NCBI RefSeq assembly: GCF_016862635.1
Contig: NZ_BONI01000004.1
Coordinates: 124,001-188,000, forward strand
Length of the DNA stretch: 64,000 nucleotides
Reading direction: 5' to 3'
Source: Catellatospora coxensis
GTDB taxonomy: Bacteria > Actinomycetota > Actinomycetes > Mycobacteriales > Micromonosporaceae
Of this stretch, positions 39,913 through 49,600 are shown in pieces (the first letter of the stretch is position 1; each line of letters starts with the position of its first letter). The notes beneath the pieces were generated by a model, which saw only the letters and a program-made list of their open reading frames with translations, was not told where the DNA came from and made no database searches. The translations under genes and the position numbers were made by a program.

Positions 39913-40949
39913 AGGTCCGCGACGCCCGGCCGGAGGACAACGCGGCGCTGGTCGACCTGGCGAGCCGCTGCGCGATGGATGGCGACCTGTCGCTGTGCGT
40001 CGACCGGCGGCCCGACTTCTTCGCGCTCAACCGCATCGCCGGGGACGGCTGGCGGGTCGGGGTCGTCGACGGCGACGACGGGCCGATCGCCTGCGTGGCG
40101 GCCGCCCGGCGGTCCGCGTTCATCGACGGCCGCCCGGCCCCGCTCGGGTACGTCGGCGACCTCAAAGTCCATCCGGCGTACCGGCGGCGCGGGGCCGCCC
40201 GCGTCCTGGCGCAGTGGGCGCAGGCGGCAGCCCGGGAGCTGACCGGCCCGGACGCGCCGCTGATCGGCACGGTCCTGGCCGGCAACGACGCCGTCGAGAT
40301 GCTGCGCCGACAGGTCGAACCCGGGGTGCGCCGGCGGGCCACCATCCGATCGCACAGCATCGACCTGCTGACCCGCCGCCGCATCCCACCGAGCGACCTC
40401 ACCGTGTCGGCGGCCGAACCGGCGGACGAGCCCGACATGGTCGAGCTGTGGCACCGGGTGGCAGCGTTGCGCCAGTTCGCGCCGGTCTGCGACGCGTTCC
40501 CACTCAGCCGGCCGGGCCTGGAGTACCTGCTGGCCCGGCGGCCGGGCGGGAAGCTCGCCGGGTTCGTCGGCCTGTGGAACCAGCACGACGTCAAGCAGAT
40601 GCGGGTCACCGGCTACTCGCCCCGGATGGCGGCGGTGCGGGTCGCGTTCAACATCGCGGCCCCGCTGCTGCGGGCGCCCCGCCTGCCGCGTACGGGTGCG
40701 GAACTGAGCTACCGCACCGTGGTCAACCCGTGCGCGCCCGACCAGGCGACGCTGCGTCTCCTGCTCAGGCACGCCTGCAACCGGCTGCACGGGCAGCACT
40801 CGTTCCTCACCGTCGGCCTGGACGTCCGCGACCCGCTGAGCCAGGCGCTGACCGGCCTGCGCGCCCAGCCCACCGACGTCGACCTGCTCGTGCTCGGCGG
40901 GCCCGCCGACCAGGGCACACCGGTGCACTTCGAGATCGCCACGGTGTAG
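39909..40949 (+). CDS. GNAT-family acyltransferase (two-domain)
   Basis: This is a 346-residue GNAT-fold protein. The N-terminal domain shows VRDARPEDNAALVDLASRC, YVGDLKVHPAYRRRGAARVL (the acyl-CoA-binding R/QxxGxG/A motif) and LIGTVLAGNDAVEML. The second half is a degenerate GNAT repeat (VSAAEPADEPDMVELWHRV ... HGQHSFLTVGLDVRDPL). It would acylate an amine or hydroxyl; as the last gene of the coupled operon it may finish or detoxify the product. Start GTG 39909 overlaps the upstream stop (GTGA). No obvious terminator follows. Confidence 0.8.
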   Translation: MKVRDARPEDNAALVDLASRCAMDGDLSLCVDRRPDFFALNRIAGDGWRVGVVDGDDGPIACVAAARRSAFIDGRPAPLGYVGDLKVHPAYRRRGAARVLAQWAQAAARELTGPDAPLIGTVLAGNDAVEMLRRQVEPGVRRRATIRSHSIDLLTRRRIPPSDLTVSAAEPADEPDMVELWHRVAALRQFAPVCDAFPLSRPGLEYLLARRPGGKLAGFVGLWNQHDVKQMRVTGYSPRMAAVRVAFNIAAPLLRAPRLPRTGAELSYRTVVNPCAPDQATLRLLLRHACNRLHGQHSFLTVGLDVRDPLSQALTGLRAQPTDVDLLVLGGPADQGTPVHFEIATV

Positions 40950-41142
40950 ACCCGGAAGGAACCCGATCCGTTTCCGTTATGCGCTCGGCCCGCCACCCGT
41001 CTACATCGGCAGGAGCGCGATCCGGCCAGGGCAGCCGGAGCGGGACCCGAAACAGTGCCGCCGTATCGCTCGCCGGGGTGCGTGGCGGCGCGCACCCCGC
41101 GTGCGTTCCCTCCGTTCACGGCACCTGGATCGAGGAGAGCAC

Positions 41143-42936
41143 ATGTCAAGGTTGTGGTCAGCAAGGACCCCGGCAAGGCGGTCCACCCTGCCGCGGTCCG
41201 TCCGCGCCGCCGCGGCGTCGGTCGTCGTCGGCGTTCTCGCCCTGGCCGGCGCGGTCGCCGGCACCCCGTCGGCGGTCGCGGCGACGGCGGCGGCATTCCC
41301 CGGGGCCGCGGGCCCGGCGATGTACGCGACCGGCGGGCGCGGCGGCGACGTCTACCACGTCACCAACCTCACCGACAACGCGAGCAGCCCGCAGGCAGGC
41401 TCGCTGCGACACGGCATCGACACCACGCCCAGCGGCGGCCGGACGATCGTCTTCGACGTGGCGGGCACCATCAAGCTGTCCCCGGCCGGGCGGCAGGGCT
41501 GGCTGACGATCAACGCGAGCAACCTGACCATCGCCGGCCAGACCGCGCCCAAGCCGGGCATCACGATCATGGGTCAGGCTACCAAGGTCACCGGCAAGAA
41601 CGTCGTCATCCGGCACCTGAAGTTCCGGCCCGGCAAGGACCAGGCCAACCCCGGATCGGCGACCAACGACGGCATCTGGATCACCGGTGACAACGTCATC
41701 GTCGACCACGTCTCGGTCAGCTGGGCCGACGACGAGGGCATCAGCGTCAGCGACGCCGCCGGCCAGGTCACCGTGCAGTACGCCATCGTGTCCGACGGCC
41801 TGAACTACAACGGCCACAGCTACGGCGCGCTCGCCGGCAGCGACGTCACCGGCTCGAACATCGCCTACCACCACAACCTGTTCGCCCACCAGATGAGCCG
41901 CCTGCCCCGGCTGGGCAACGAGACCGGGGCGGTCAACAACGTCGAGTGGAGCAACAACGTCGTCTTCGAAGGCAAGGGCTACAGCGGCGCCGACCAGCTC
42001 GCCAACGCCAACTTCGTCGGCAACACCTACCTGCGCCACAATTCGAGCAGCGCCGCCGTGTACACCGGGGCCACCGGCACGGCCGCGTACCTGTCGGGCA
42101 ACCGGGCCGACTACGACGGCGACTCGAACCTGACCAACGGCGTGGACATCGCCTGGGACCGCTTCACCGACGTCCCCACGCACAGGACGAGCCGGTTCAA
42201 CGTGCCCAACATGAGCACCGAGTCGGCCGGGGCCGCGCTGACCAAGGTGCTCGACGGGGCCGGGGCGTTTTGGTGGGCACGCGACGCCGTCGACACCCGC
42301 GTCGTCAGCGAAACCCGCTCGACCAGCGGATCCATCATCAACGAACCCAACTCCACCGAGTGGAACAACCTGTGGAACGCCGCGCAGGTGAACAGCCCCA
42401 GCGGCTGGGACACCGACCGCGACGGCATGCCCAATACGTGGGAGACGGCCGGCGGGCTGAACCCGAACAGCGCCGACCACAACGGTGACGCCGACGGCGA
42501 CGGCTACCGCAACATCGAGGAGTACCTCGACTACGCCGCCCAGGGCAGCAAGACGCTCCCCACACCGCCTCCCGGCTCCCCGACGCCCACCCCGACTCCG
42601 ACGCCCACCCCGACCGCGTCGCCCTCGACGCCCCCGCCCGGTGGTGCTTGCACGGCCACCTACCAGACCACCAACTCCTGGCCCGGCGGCTTCCAGGGCG
42701 ACGTGACCGTGCAGGCCGGCAGCTCGCCCGTCAACGGCTGGACGGTCAGGTGGACGCTGGCGAGCGGCCAGACCATCAGCCAGGTGTGGAACGGCCGCCT
42801 GACCACCAGCGGCACGGCCGTGACGGTCGGCAACGAGTCCTACAACGGCGCGCTGGCGGCCTCGGCCTCCACCACGTTCGGCTTCACCGCCGCAGGAACC
42901 GCGACGACCCCGACCCTGAGCTGCACCAGCCCGTGA
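41143..42936 (+). CDS. Secreted pectate lyase with CBM2 cellulose-binding module
   Basis: This is a 597-residue exported polysaccharide lyase. The signal peptide (about 1-47) ends TPSAVA-AT. Residues 50-400 form a right-handed parallel beta-helix of the pectate-lyase type: GDVYHVTNLTDN, NLTIAGQTAPKPGITI, NVVIRHLKFRPG, NDGIWITGDNVIVDHVSVSWADDEG, HHNLFAHQMSRLPRLG. A dockerin-like Asp-rich stretch (WDTDRDGMPNTWE ... DADGDGYRN) precedes a Thr/Pro linker and a C-terminal family 2 carbohydrate-binding module (CTATYQTTNSWPGGFQGDVTV) with paired cysteines at its ends. ATG 41143 follows GAGGAG. It probably acts on plant pectin while docked to cellulose. Confidence 0.93.
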   Translation: MSRLWSARTPARRSTLPRSVRAAAASVVVGVLALAGAVAGTPSAVAATAAAFPGAAGPAMYATGGRGGDVYHVTNLTDNASSPQAGSLRHGIDTTPSGGRTIVFDVAGTIKLSPAGRQGWLTINASNLTIAGQTAPKPGITIMGQATKVTGKNVVIRHLKFRPGKDQANPGSATNDGIWITGDNVIVDHVSVSWADDEGISVSDAAGQVTVQYAIVSDGLNYNGHSYGALAGSDVTGSNIAYHHNLFAHQMSRLPRLGNETGAVNNVEWSNNVVFEGKGYSGADQLANANFVGNTYLRHNSSSAAVYTGATGTAAYLSGNRADYDGDSNLTNGVDIAWDRFTDVPTHRTSRFNVPNMSTESAGAALTKVLDGAGAFWWARDAVDTRVVSETRSTSGSIINEPNSTEWNNLWNAAQVNSPSGWDTDRDGMPNTWETAGGLNPNSADHNGDADGDGYRNIEEYLDYAAQGSKTLPTPPPGSPTPTPTPTPTPTASPSTPPPGGACTATYQTTNSWPGGFQGDVTVQAGSSPVNGWTVRWTLASGQTISQVWNGRLTTSGTAVTVGNESYNGALAASASTTFGFTAAGTATTPTLSCTSP

Positions 42937-43108
42937 CGGACGCATACGCCGCCGTGCCGTCCCCAGGCGCACGGCGGCACCATCAGCCTGCCGACGGGCC
43001 CTCGCCGCCACCCCATCCGAGCCCTGGCCGGCGAGCAGTTGTGAGAGTCGTGTGAAGGAACGAAGGAAACACCGGGACTGTCAGGTCCGCGATGATTTGA
43101 TCTCGCGA

Positions 43109-43891
43109 ATGTGGACGACGGTGAAGAACACTGCCTACGCGCTCTACGCACGGCGCCTCAACGCGCAGCTGGCCGGCGCAAGCCGGCCCCGGCACGTCGC
43201 GATCGTCATGGACGGCAACCGCCGATGGGCACGACAGGCCGGGTTCACCGATGCCAAGATCGGCCACCGCTACGGGGCGGAGCACCTCGACGAGGTCCTT
43301 CAGTGGTGCGCGGAAATCGGCATCCAACACGTGACCGCGTTCGTCGCCTCTGTCGACAACCTGCAGAAGCGAGACTCCGACGAAGTCGACAACCTCCTGC
43401 GGATGATCGAGGACGTCGTCGCGGAACGCCTGACCCGGCCGTCCAGCATCTGGCAGATCCACCCGGCCGGCAGGCTCGACGTCCTACCGGAATCCACCAG
43501 GCACGCCCTCAAGCTGGCCGAGGAAGCCACCCGAGACAACGACACGGCCTTTCATCTCAACATCGCGATCGGCTACGACGGCCGCGAAGAGATCCTCGAC
43601 GCCATCCGATCGCTGCTCGAAGAGCAAGGGCGAGCCGGTCACACCATCGACGACATCGCCCAGCGGCTGACCGCCGACCAGATCGCCACGCACCTCTACA
43701 CCAGCGGGCAACCTGACCCCGACCTGGTCATCCGGACCAGCGGGGAACGCCGTATGTCAGGGTTCCTCCTCTGGCAAGCCGCGTACTCCGAGCTGCACTT
43801 CACCGACGTCTACTGGCCCGGCTTCCGGAAAATCGACTTTCTCCGCGCTCTACGGTCCTACGCCGCCCGCCATCGCCGGTTCGGTGCCTGA
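43109..43891 (+). CDS. uppS: Z-isoprenyl diphosphate synthase (UppS family)
   Basis: This is a 260-residue cis-prenyltransferase. Hallmarks: HVAIVMDGNRRWARQAG (P-loop Asp), GAEHLDEVLQWCAEIGI, the FxxSxxN-like FVASVDNLQKR, and the C-terminal RTSGERRMSGFLLWQAAYSELHF...WPGF. It makes a cis-polyprenyl or short Z,E-prenyl diphosphate. YALYARRL near the N-terminus is common in the actinobacterial short-chain or second-copy forms, so this may be an accessory paralogue rather than the essential cell-wall enzyme. ATG 43109 fits the family length; an in-frame GTG at 43052 would add 19 basic residues. It stands alone among secreted-enzyme genes. Confidence 0.9.
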   Translation: MWTTVKNTAYALYARRLNAQLAGASRPRHVAIVMDGNRRWARQAGFTDAKIGHRYGAEHLDEVLQWCAEIGIQHVTAFVASVDNLQKRDSDEVDNLLRMIEDVVAERLTRPSSIWQIHPAGRLDVLPESTRHALKLAEEATRDNDTAFHLNIAIGYDGREEILDAIRSLLEEQGRAGHTIDDIAQRLTADQIATHLYTSGQPDPDLVIRTSGERRMSGFLLWQAAYSELHFTDVYWPGFRKIDFLRALRSYAARHRRFGA

Positions 43892-43967
43892 CCCGGCACC
43901 ACATACCCATCGGTTCCCGCAGGGCGCCGCGCGGCGCGTCGTGCGGTTCGGGTTGGCCGCCAAGGTA

Positions 43968-43981
43968 AATTGTGCGCAATT
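43968..43981. promoter_or_regulatory. Inverted repeat AATTG-TGCG-CAATT (candidate operator)
   Basis: This AT-rich, MarR-like inverted repeat lies 24 bases before the start of the following gene and stands out in its GC-rich setting. It could bind a dedicated regulator or overlap the -10 region; the downstream gene has a good GGAAAGG ribosome site. Confidence 0.4.
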
Positions 43982-44005
43982 GAGGCATAACGGAAAGGCC
44001 TGCCC

Positions 44006-45073
44006 GTGCTCACACGCCGCTTCGGAGACCTGGACCTCGGGTTCATCTACAGCGAACACATCCATCCCCCGGTCGGCTTCCGTGCCCTGGCCGGCGTGGT
44101 CCAGGGTCCGGACTGGATCATGTGTGTGCGCGATGCGACCGGGGGCGACATCGTCGAGCCGCCCACCCGGCTGACCGACCCGCTGCCGCTCTGGCAGCCG
44201 GTGGACCCGGTGCCACCGCAGGGCTACCGGGCACTGAGCCGGGTCCCCGGCTTCCCGCCGGTGGACAAGAACCAGGTGGCGTGCATCCGCGAGGACTACT
44301 GCCACGCGGCCGACTTCATCAAGGGCCACGTCACGCTGGAACCCTACGAGAGCGGCGACAAGGTGTTCCTGCTCCCGCCGCACAACCAGACGATCACCCG
44401 CCCGCCGTACGTGCTGGCGCTGCCGATCGAGGCGGAGATGGGCGAGCTGCCCGCGACGCCGACCCTGACCAGCCGGGAGCGCCCGGAGTTCGACACCGAA
44501 TGGCAGATGTACCGGTCCATGGTCGTGCCGTTCCCGGCCGTGCGCGACGCCGGGCGCGACACGGCCTGGCGCGTGGCGAACTCGCCGTTCTACAAGGTGG
44601 AGCTCTGGCGCCGGTACGACCTGGTCGCGTTCCTCGACAACCAGACCACGGTGGAGCAGAGCGTCGGTGACACGTACACCACAGGCGTCTCGCGCACGGT
44701 GACGGACACCTTCTCGATCGACACCACCATCACGGTCAGTTCCGAGGCGGGCATCGACATCAAGGGCATCAACATCAAGGGCAGCGTCAGCGTCGCTGTC
44801 ACCCTCGGTTACAGCCACGCGGTGGCGGTCACCCAGCTGGAGTCGCGCGCGGTCAACCGGACGATCAAGGTGCCGGCCGACCACGCCGGCGCCATCTTCG
44901 TGGAGAACCACCGGCTCGTGGTACGCCGTGCCGACGGCTCAGTGGTGCCCGGCGGTGAGCTGATCTTCGTGGCGAACGAGAGCTTCATCGCGGTGCAGTA
45001 CCCGCCTGCCGCGAACGGCGAGACCCGCCTCGACTTCACCGACGACGCGGTCCCGGTGCTGGCCGACGCCTGA
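44006..45073 (+). CDS. VPS62-like / aerolysin-like candidate pore-forming protein
   Basis: This 355-residue protein has no evident signal peptide. The N-terminal half resembles DUF946/VPS62 proteins: LPLWQPVDPVPPQGYRALSRV followed by VDKNQVACIREDY, and an earlier similar unit (IYSEHIHPPVGFRALAGVVQ). The C-terminal half (about 195-320) is a Ser/Thr-rich alternating beta pattern (VSRTVTDTFSIDTTITVSSEAG, KGSVSVAVTLGYSHAVAVTQL) like the amphipathic insertion hairpin and neighbours in aerolysin/ETX-MTX2 pore formers. I infer a possible beta-pore-forming or membrane-interacting protein; there is no direct family proof. GTG 44006 follows GGAAAGG. A terminator follows the stop. Confidence 0.7.
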   Translation: MLTRRFGDLDLGFIYSEHIHPPVGFRALAGVVQGPDWIMCVRDATGGDIVEPPTRLTDPLPLWQPVDPVPPQGYRALSRVPGFPPVDKNQVACIREDYCHAADFIKGHVTLEPYESGDKVFLLPPHNQTITRPPYVLALPIEAEMGELPATPTLTSRERPEFDTEWQMYRSMVVPFPAVRDAGRDTAWRVANSPFYKVELWRRYDLVAFLDNQTTVEQSVGDTYTTGVSRTVTDTFSIDTTITVSSEAGIDIKGINIKGSVSVAVTLGYSHAVAVTQLESRAVNRTIKVPADHAGAIFVENHRLVVRRADGSVVPGGELIFVANESFIAVQYPPAANGETRLDFTDDAVPVLADA

Positions 45074-45108
45074 CAGGTCGGGGCAGCCCGGAGTCTGTGG
45101 TAACCATC

Positions 45109-45136
45109 GCGGGAGCAGGCAGTCGCCTGCTCCCGC
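45109..45136. terminator. Bidirectional terminator
   Basis: A perfect 12-bp stem (45109-45120 with 45125-45136) and AGTC loop lie between the convergent genes ending at 45073 and 45158. Confidence 0.85.
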
Positions 45137-45157
45137 TAGGCTTGCCATCGATAGTCG

Positions 45158-46087
45158 CTACTGACGGCCGGCCCAGATCCGGGCCAGTTCGACCTTCTCG
45201 AACGGCTCCTGGCCGACCAGGACGGTGACCGGACCGCTGGAGGCGATCCCGATGAGGCTGTCGACCTTGTCGAATCCGTCGCCGCGTACCTTCTCCTGCG
45301 TCCAGTCGCAGCCCTCCTCGGAGATCCACAACCCGCCGACGCCGTAGATGCCACCGACGCGGGTGAGAGTCTGACCGCTCATGAGGAAACCGCTGCCGTA
45401 CGGGACGAGCGCATCGGGCAGGTACAACTCGTCCACTCCGGCGTCGGGCAGCCGGCCCGGATCGACGGTGCGTTTTCGCAGAGTGAGCGCATCGGTGTCA
45501 AGCCGTGCGCACCAGGTGGCCGAATAGTAGGTGTCGTTCTCGGACAGATCATCGTCACCCGGTACGAAGCCCGGCTCGCCCTCCTTCAGCCGTTCGTGCA
45601 GCTTGGTGTGGACGACGAGCTGCTCGCCGCTGACGGCGATGAACTCCACGATCGCGTTGTCCGGCAGCTGATCGACGAGCGTGACCGGGATCCGTGCGCC
45701 CGCGGCCAGCCGCAGCACCCGCCCTGTCACTGCGGTGACGTACGCCGTTCCGATGCCGGTCGGCACCGCCGCCAGCCGGGTGTCCCCGAGCGCGTTGTCG
45801 GTCAGCGGCACCGTCCGCGAGGTGAAGCCGACGCCGTTCCGCGAGCTCCACAGCACGACTTCGGGATGGCACCAGTAGGTCGCCACGTGCACGCCCTCCG
45901 GCCCGGCGGCGATGGCCCAGTCGGTCTGGATCGTCAGATCCAGGGTGTGGGCAGCCGAGGGCGGCGCGAGGTGGACGGGGTCGCTCCAGTCGTCGCCACC
46001 GAGGAACTTCGTCACGGCGAGCTGGTGCCCTGGGGCGGGGTCTCCCGGGAGGAAAAGCACAGGGTCTCCCCGAGTCACCTCGCACAT
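45158..46087 (-). CDS. Hypothetical beta-propeller-like protein
   Basis: I do not recognise this 309-residue protein. It is rich in beta strands with repeated short blade-like units (for example VHVATYWCHPEVVLWSSRNGVGFTSRTVPL and GGIYGVGGLWISEEGCDWTQEKV). The phrase W-S-S-R-N-G-x-G-F, then S-E-E-G-C-D-W, is like the Asp-box turns of sialidase/BNR-type propellers. No signal peptide is obvious with ATG 46087, so it may be cytoplasmic or its true start may differ. It converges with the pore-former candidate at a shared terminator. Confidence 0.65.
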   Translation of the reverse strand: MCEVTRGDPVLFLPGDPAPGHQLAVTKFLGGDDWSDPVHLAPPSAAHTLDLTIQTDWAIAAGPEGVHVATYWCHPEVVLWSSRNGVGFTSRTVPLTDNALGDTRLAAVPTGIGTAYVTAVTGRVLRLAAGARIPVTLVDQLPDNAIVEFIAVSGEQLVVHTKLHERLKEGEPGFVPGDDDLSENDTYYSATWCARLDTDALTLRKRTVDPGRLPDAGVDELYLPDALVPYGSGFLMSGQTLTRVGGIYGVGGLWISEEGCDWTQEKVRGDGFDKVDSLIGIASSGPVTVLVGQEPFEKVELARIWAGRQ

Positions 46088-46625
46088 CGACAGGCCACGA
46101 CACGTCCACAGTAGATCACGGCGTGCTGTGCGGGACTGCGACCACCGGCCACGCGTGCTGCCTCGTCGTCATGGGACCTCTCGCGGCGGAGGCCTCGACG
46201 GTGCCCCGACGATGCAGGCCATGCACCGGTGGCGACATCACTCGGAAGGTCTCGGCAAGGTGACAACCTCGACCGCGCGACGGTGTCGGCACAGGTGAGC
46301 CATTGACAAACATGAGTCGTAGGTGGCGCAATGGCGCGAGGTCAAGAGGGATTTTCCGCCCGGTTCGAGAGCGAGCGCGGCTCGCCGTCACCGGTTCCGT
46401 CGAGCTGCTCCCACAACTTTTGCCACGATCGCCAAAAGTTCTGACCAAACTTCGAATACATCTGTACATCTCGAAAAAAGAATTTTATCGTGTCCATGCC
46501 AGGCATCGGCGTGCCAGGTCGCTTCAGGACAGACACCGCGTCCGTCCGATGTCGTGCCACGCCGTCGTGAGCGGCTGCCACGTCAGCGGGCGGTGTGCAC
46601 CAGTCCCGCTCACACTGGAGGAAAA
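46088..46625. promoter_or_regulatory. 538-bp intergenic region with AT-rich island and inverted repeat
   Basis: This is the longest non-coding gap in the window, between divergent genes. I see no convincing gene; the reading frames here have atypical codon use. At 46415-46440 there is a perfect inverted repeat, AACTTTTG-(10)-CAAAAGTT, followed by a related half-site CCAAACTT. From about 46435 to 46495 the base composition drops to AT-rich (including GAAAAAAGAATTTTATCG), unlike anything nearby. It likely holds the promoter and operator of the large secreted protein, giving it a leader of over 100 bases. Confidence 0.55.
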
Positions 46626-49600
46626 GTGTTCCATCCGTCCCGATGGGCGCGCCTGACTATGGCGGGTGCCCTCACCACAGCGGTCATCGCCGCGGCCGGG
46701 TGGTTGCCCGCCACCGCCGCGGCCGCCGCTCCACCGCCGCAGACACCGGGTATCACGCTGCGGACCTTCGACCTGCAGGTCGCGCTGAGCGCCCTCTGCA
46801 ACCTCAAGCCGGCGCAGACCCCCAACGTCGACAAGCTCATGTCGACGATCGACTGGACCACGTCCGCGCAGTTCGGGTTCGAGGACAATTTCTACACCCA
46901 GGCCCTGGGCTACGTGAACATCCCCACCGCGGGCAGCTACAACTTCCGGCTGATCAGCGACGACGGGTCCCGGCTGCTGATCGATGACAACGTGGTCATC
47001 AACCACGACGGCCTGCACGGCGCGACGGCCAAGGACGGCGCGGTCACCCTGACGACCGGCTACCACGCGCTGCGCATCGACTTCTTCGAGGCCGGCGGCG
47101 GCCAGCAGCTGACGCTGCAGTGGCAGACGCCCGGCTCGACGTCGTTCGTGACCGTGCCGAACTCGGTGCTCAGCACCGACGCCGGCGTCGTGCGGGTCAC
47201 CGCGCCCGGCAAGAAGGAGTGCGAGGGCACCGGCGACTCGCCGGGCGACGGCCTGCCGCTGACCTCCGTGCACCCGAACTTCAACCTCGCCAACCTGCGC
47301 CCGAGCGGCTTCGAGCCGCGGGTGACCGGTATGGACTGGCTCGCCGACGGCCGCCTGGTCATCTGCACCTGGGGCGGCACCAACGACTCCGGCACCTCGC
47401 AGGCAGGTGAGGTCTGGATCCTGGGCAACACGAGCGGCAACGCCAACCCGAGCACGGTCACCACCAAGCGGGTCGGCAGCAACCTCAAGGAGCCGATGGG
47501 CCTGAAGGTCGTCGACGGGGTCATCTACGTCTCCGAGAAGATGCGGCTGACCAGGCTGGTCGACACCAACGGCGACGAGGTCGCCGACCAGTACCAGCAG
47601 GTCGCGACCTGGCCGTACGGCGGCACGTTCCACGAGTTCGCGTTCGGCCTGATGTACGAGGCCCCGTTCTTCTACCTCAACCTGTCGGTCGGCATCGACT
47701 ACGGCGGCAACACCACCAACCCGCAGGTGGTGGGGAACCGCGGTACCACGATCAAGATCAACAAGGACACCGGCGCGTGGACGTACGTCGCCGGCGGTCT
47801 GCGGACCCCGCACGGCATCGGCTGGGGCCCGGAGAACGGCCTGTTCGTCACCGACAACCAGGGCGGCTGGCAGCCGGCCTCCAAGCTGGTGCACATCAAG
47901 CAGGGCCGCTTCTTCAACCACTACCTCAACCCGGCCGGCCCGTTCGACAGCGCCCCGGTCACCCCGCCGGTGATCTGGCTGCCGCAGAACGAGATCGGCA
48001 ACTCGCCGAGCACCCCGAAGTACATGACCAGCGGCCTGTACGCCGGTCAGTTCGTCATCGGCGACGTCACCTACGGCGGCCTGCAGCGCGCCGCGGTCGA
48101 GAAGATCAACGGCGAGTACCAGGGTGCCCTGTTCCGCATGACGCAGGGCCTGGAAGCCGGCATCTCCGAGGTCAACGTCGGCCCCGACGGCGCGATCTAC
48201 GTCGGCGGCATCGGCGGCGGCGGCAACTGGGGCCAGTCCGGCAAGCTGAACTTCGGCCTGCAGAAGCTGATCCCGAACGGCAACAACGCCTTCGACATGC
48301 TCAACATGAAGGCGCTGTCCAACGGCTTCGAGATCGAGTACACCCAGCCGATCTCGGCGACCACCGCCGCCAACCTGGCCACCAAGTACCGGGTCAAGCA
48401 GTGGCGCTACGTCCCGACGGCCGCCTACGGCGGTCCGAAGATCGACGAGGAGACGCTGACGGTGTCCTCGGCGACGCTGTCCGCCGACGGCAAGAAGGTC
48501 ACCCTGGTGATCAACGGCCTGAAGGCCGGCCGGGTCGTGCACATCCGCTCGCCGCGCCCGTTCGGCTCCACCAACGGCCAGTCGCTGTGGAACACCGAGG
48601 TCTGGTACACCCTCAACAACATCCCCGGCCAGGCCCCGTCCAGCAACCTGGCGTTGAACAAGCCGGCCACGGCCGACAGCTCCTGCGCCACCTCCGAGGG
48701 CCCGGCGCAGGCCGTCAACGGCACCGTCAACGGCGGCAACGCCGACAAGTGGTGCTCGCTCGGGGCGACCAAGTGGCTGCAGGTCGACCTCGGCTCGGCG
48801 CAGAACCTCACCCGGTTCGTCGTCCAGCACGCCGGCGCGGGTGGTGAGGACGCGGGCTGGAACACGCGTGACTTCAACATCCAGACGTCGACGAACGGCA
48901 CGAGCTGGACCACGGCGGCGACCGTCAGCGGCAACACCGCCAACACCACCACCCACAACATCACCGCGACGTCGGCCAGGTACATCAGGCTGAACATCAC
49001 CGCGGGGGGCACCACCGGCAACGGCGCGGCCCGTATCTACGAGTTCGAGGCCTACGGCAGCACCGCGCCGCCGGCGGGCAACCTCGCGCTCAACAAGGCG
49101 GCCACCGCGGACAGCTCCTGCGGCACGACCGAAGGCCCCGCCAAGGCGGTCAACGGCAGCGTGTCCGGTGGCAACGCCGACAAGTGGTGCTCGCTCGGCG
49201 CGACCAAGTGGCTGCAGGTCGACCTCGGCTCGGCGCAGACGGTCAGCCAGCTGGTCGTCCGGCACGCCGGGGCGGGCGGCGAGAACACCGCCTGGAACAC
49301 CCGCGACTTCAACCTGCAGGTGTCGACCAACGGCACCAGCTGGACCACGGTCGCGACCGTCACGGCCAACACGGCCAGCGTCACCACCCACAACATCACG
49401 TCGACGTCGGCCAGGTACCTCAGGCTGAACATCACCACGCCGGCCAGCGACGGCAACGGCGCCGCCCGCATCTACGAGTTCGAGGCGTACGGGACCACCA
49501 CCCAGCCGACTCGGATCGTGCTGTTCGACGGCACCAACATGGACAACTTCCAGCACTCCAACGGCACTCCGGTGACCTGGCCGCTGGGCAACGGCGGCGT

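Noticed and set aside
43922..43938. GC-rich hairpin after the prenyltransferase gene as a terminator
   Set aside because: The GGCGCC/CGCGGCGC repeat is short and ambiguous; it falls within what background GC content produces.
46303..46331. TTGACA at 46303 as a -35 element
   Set aside because: No convincing -10 hexamer lies 16-18 bases downstream, so I did not call a promoter there.
46116..46469. Possible 117-residue gene in the intergenic region on the minus strand
   Set aside because: It has no ribosome site, overlaps the AT-rich regulatory island and has no recognisable sequence features.
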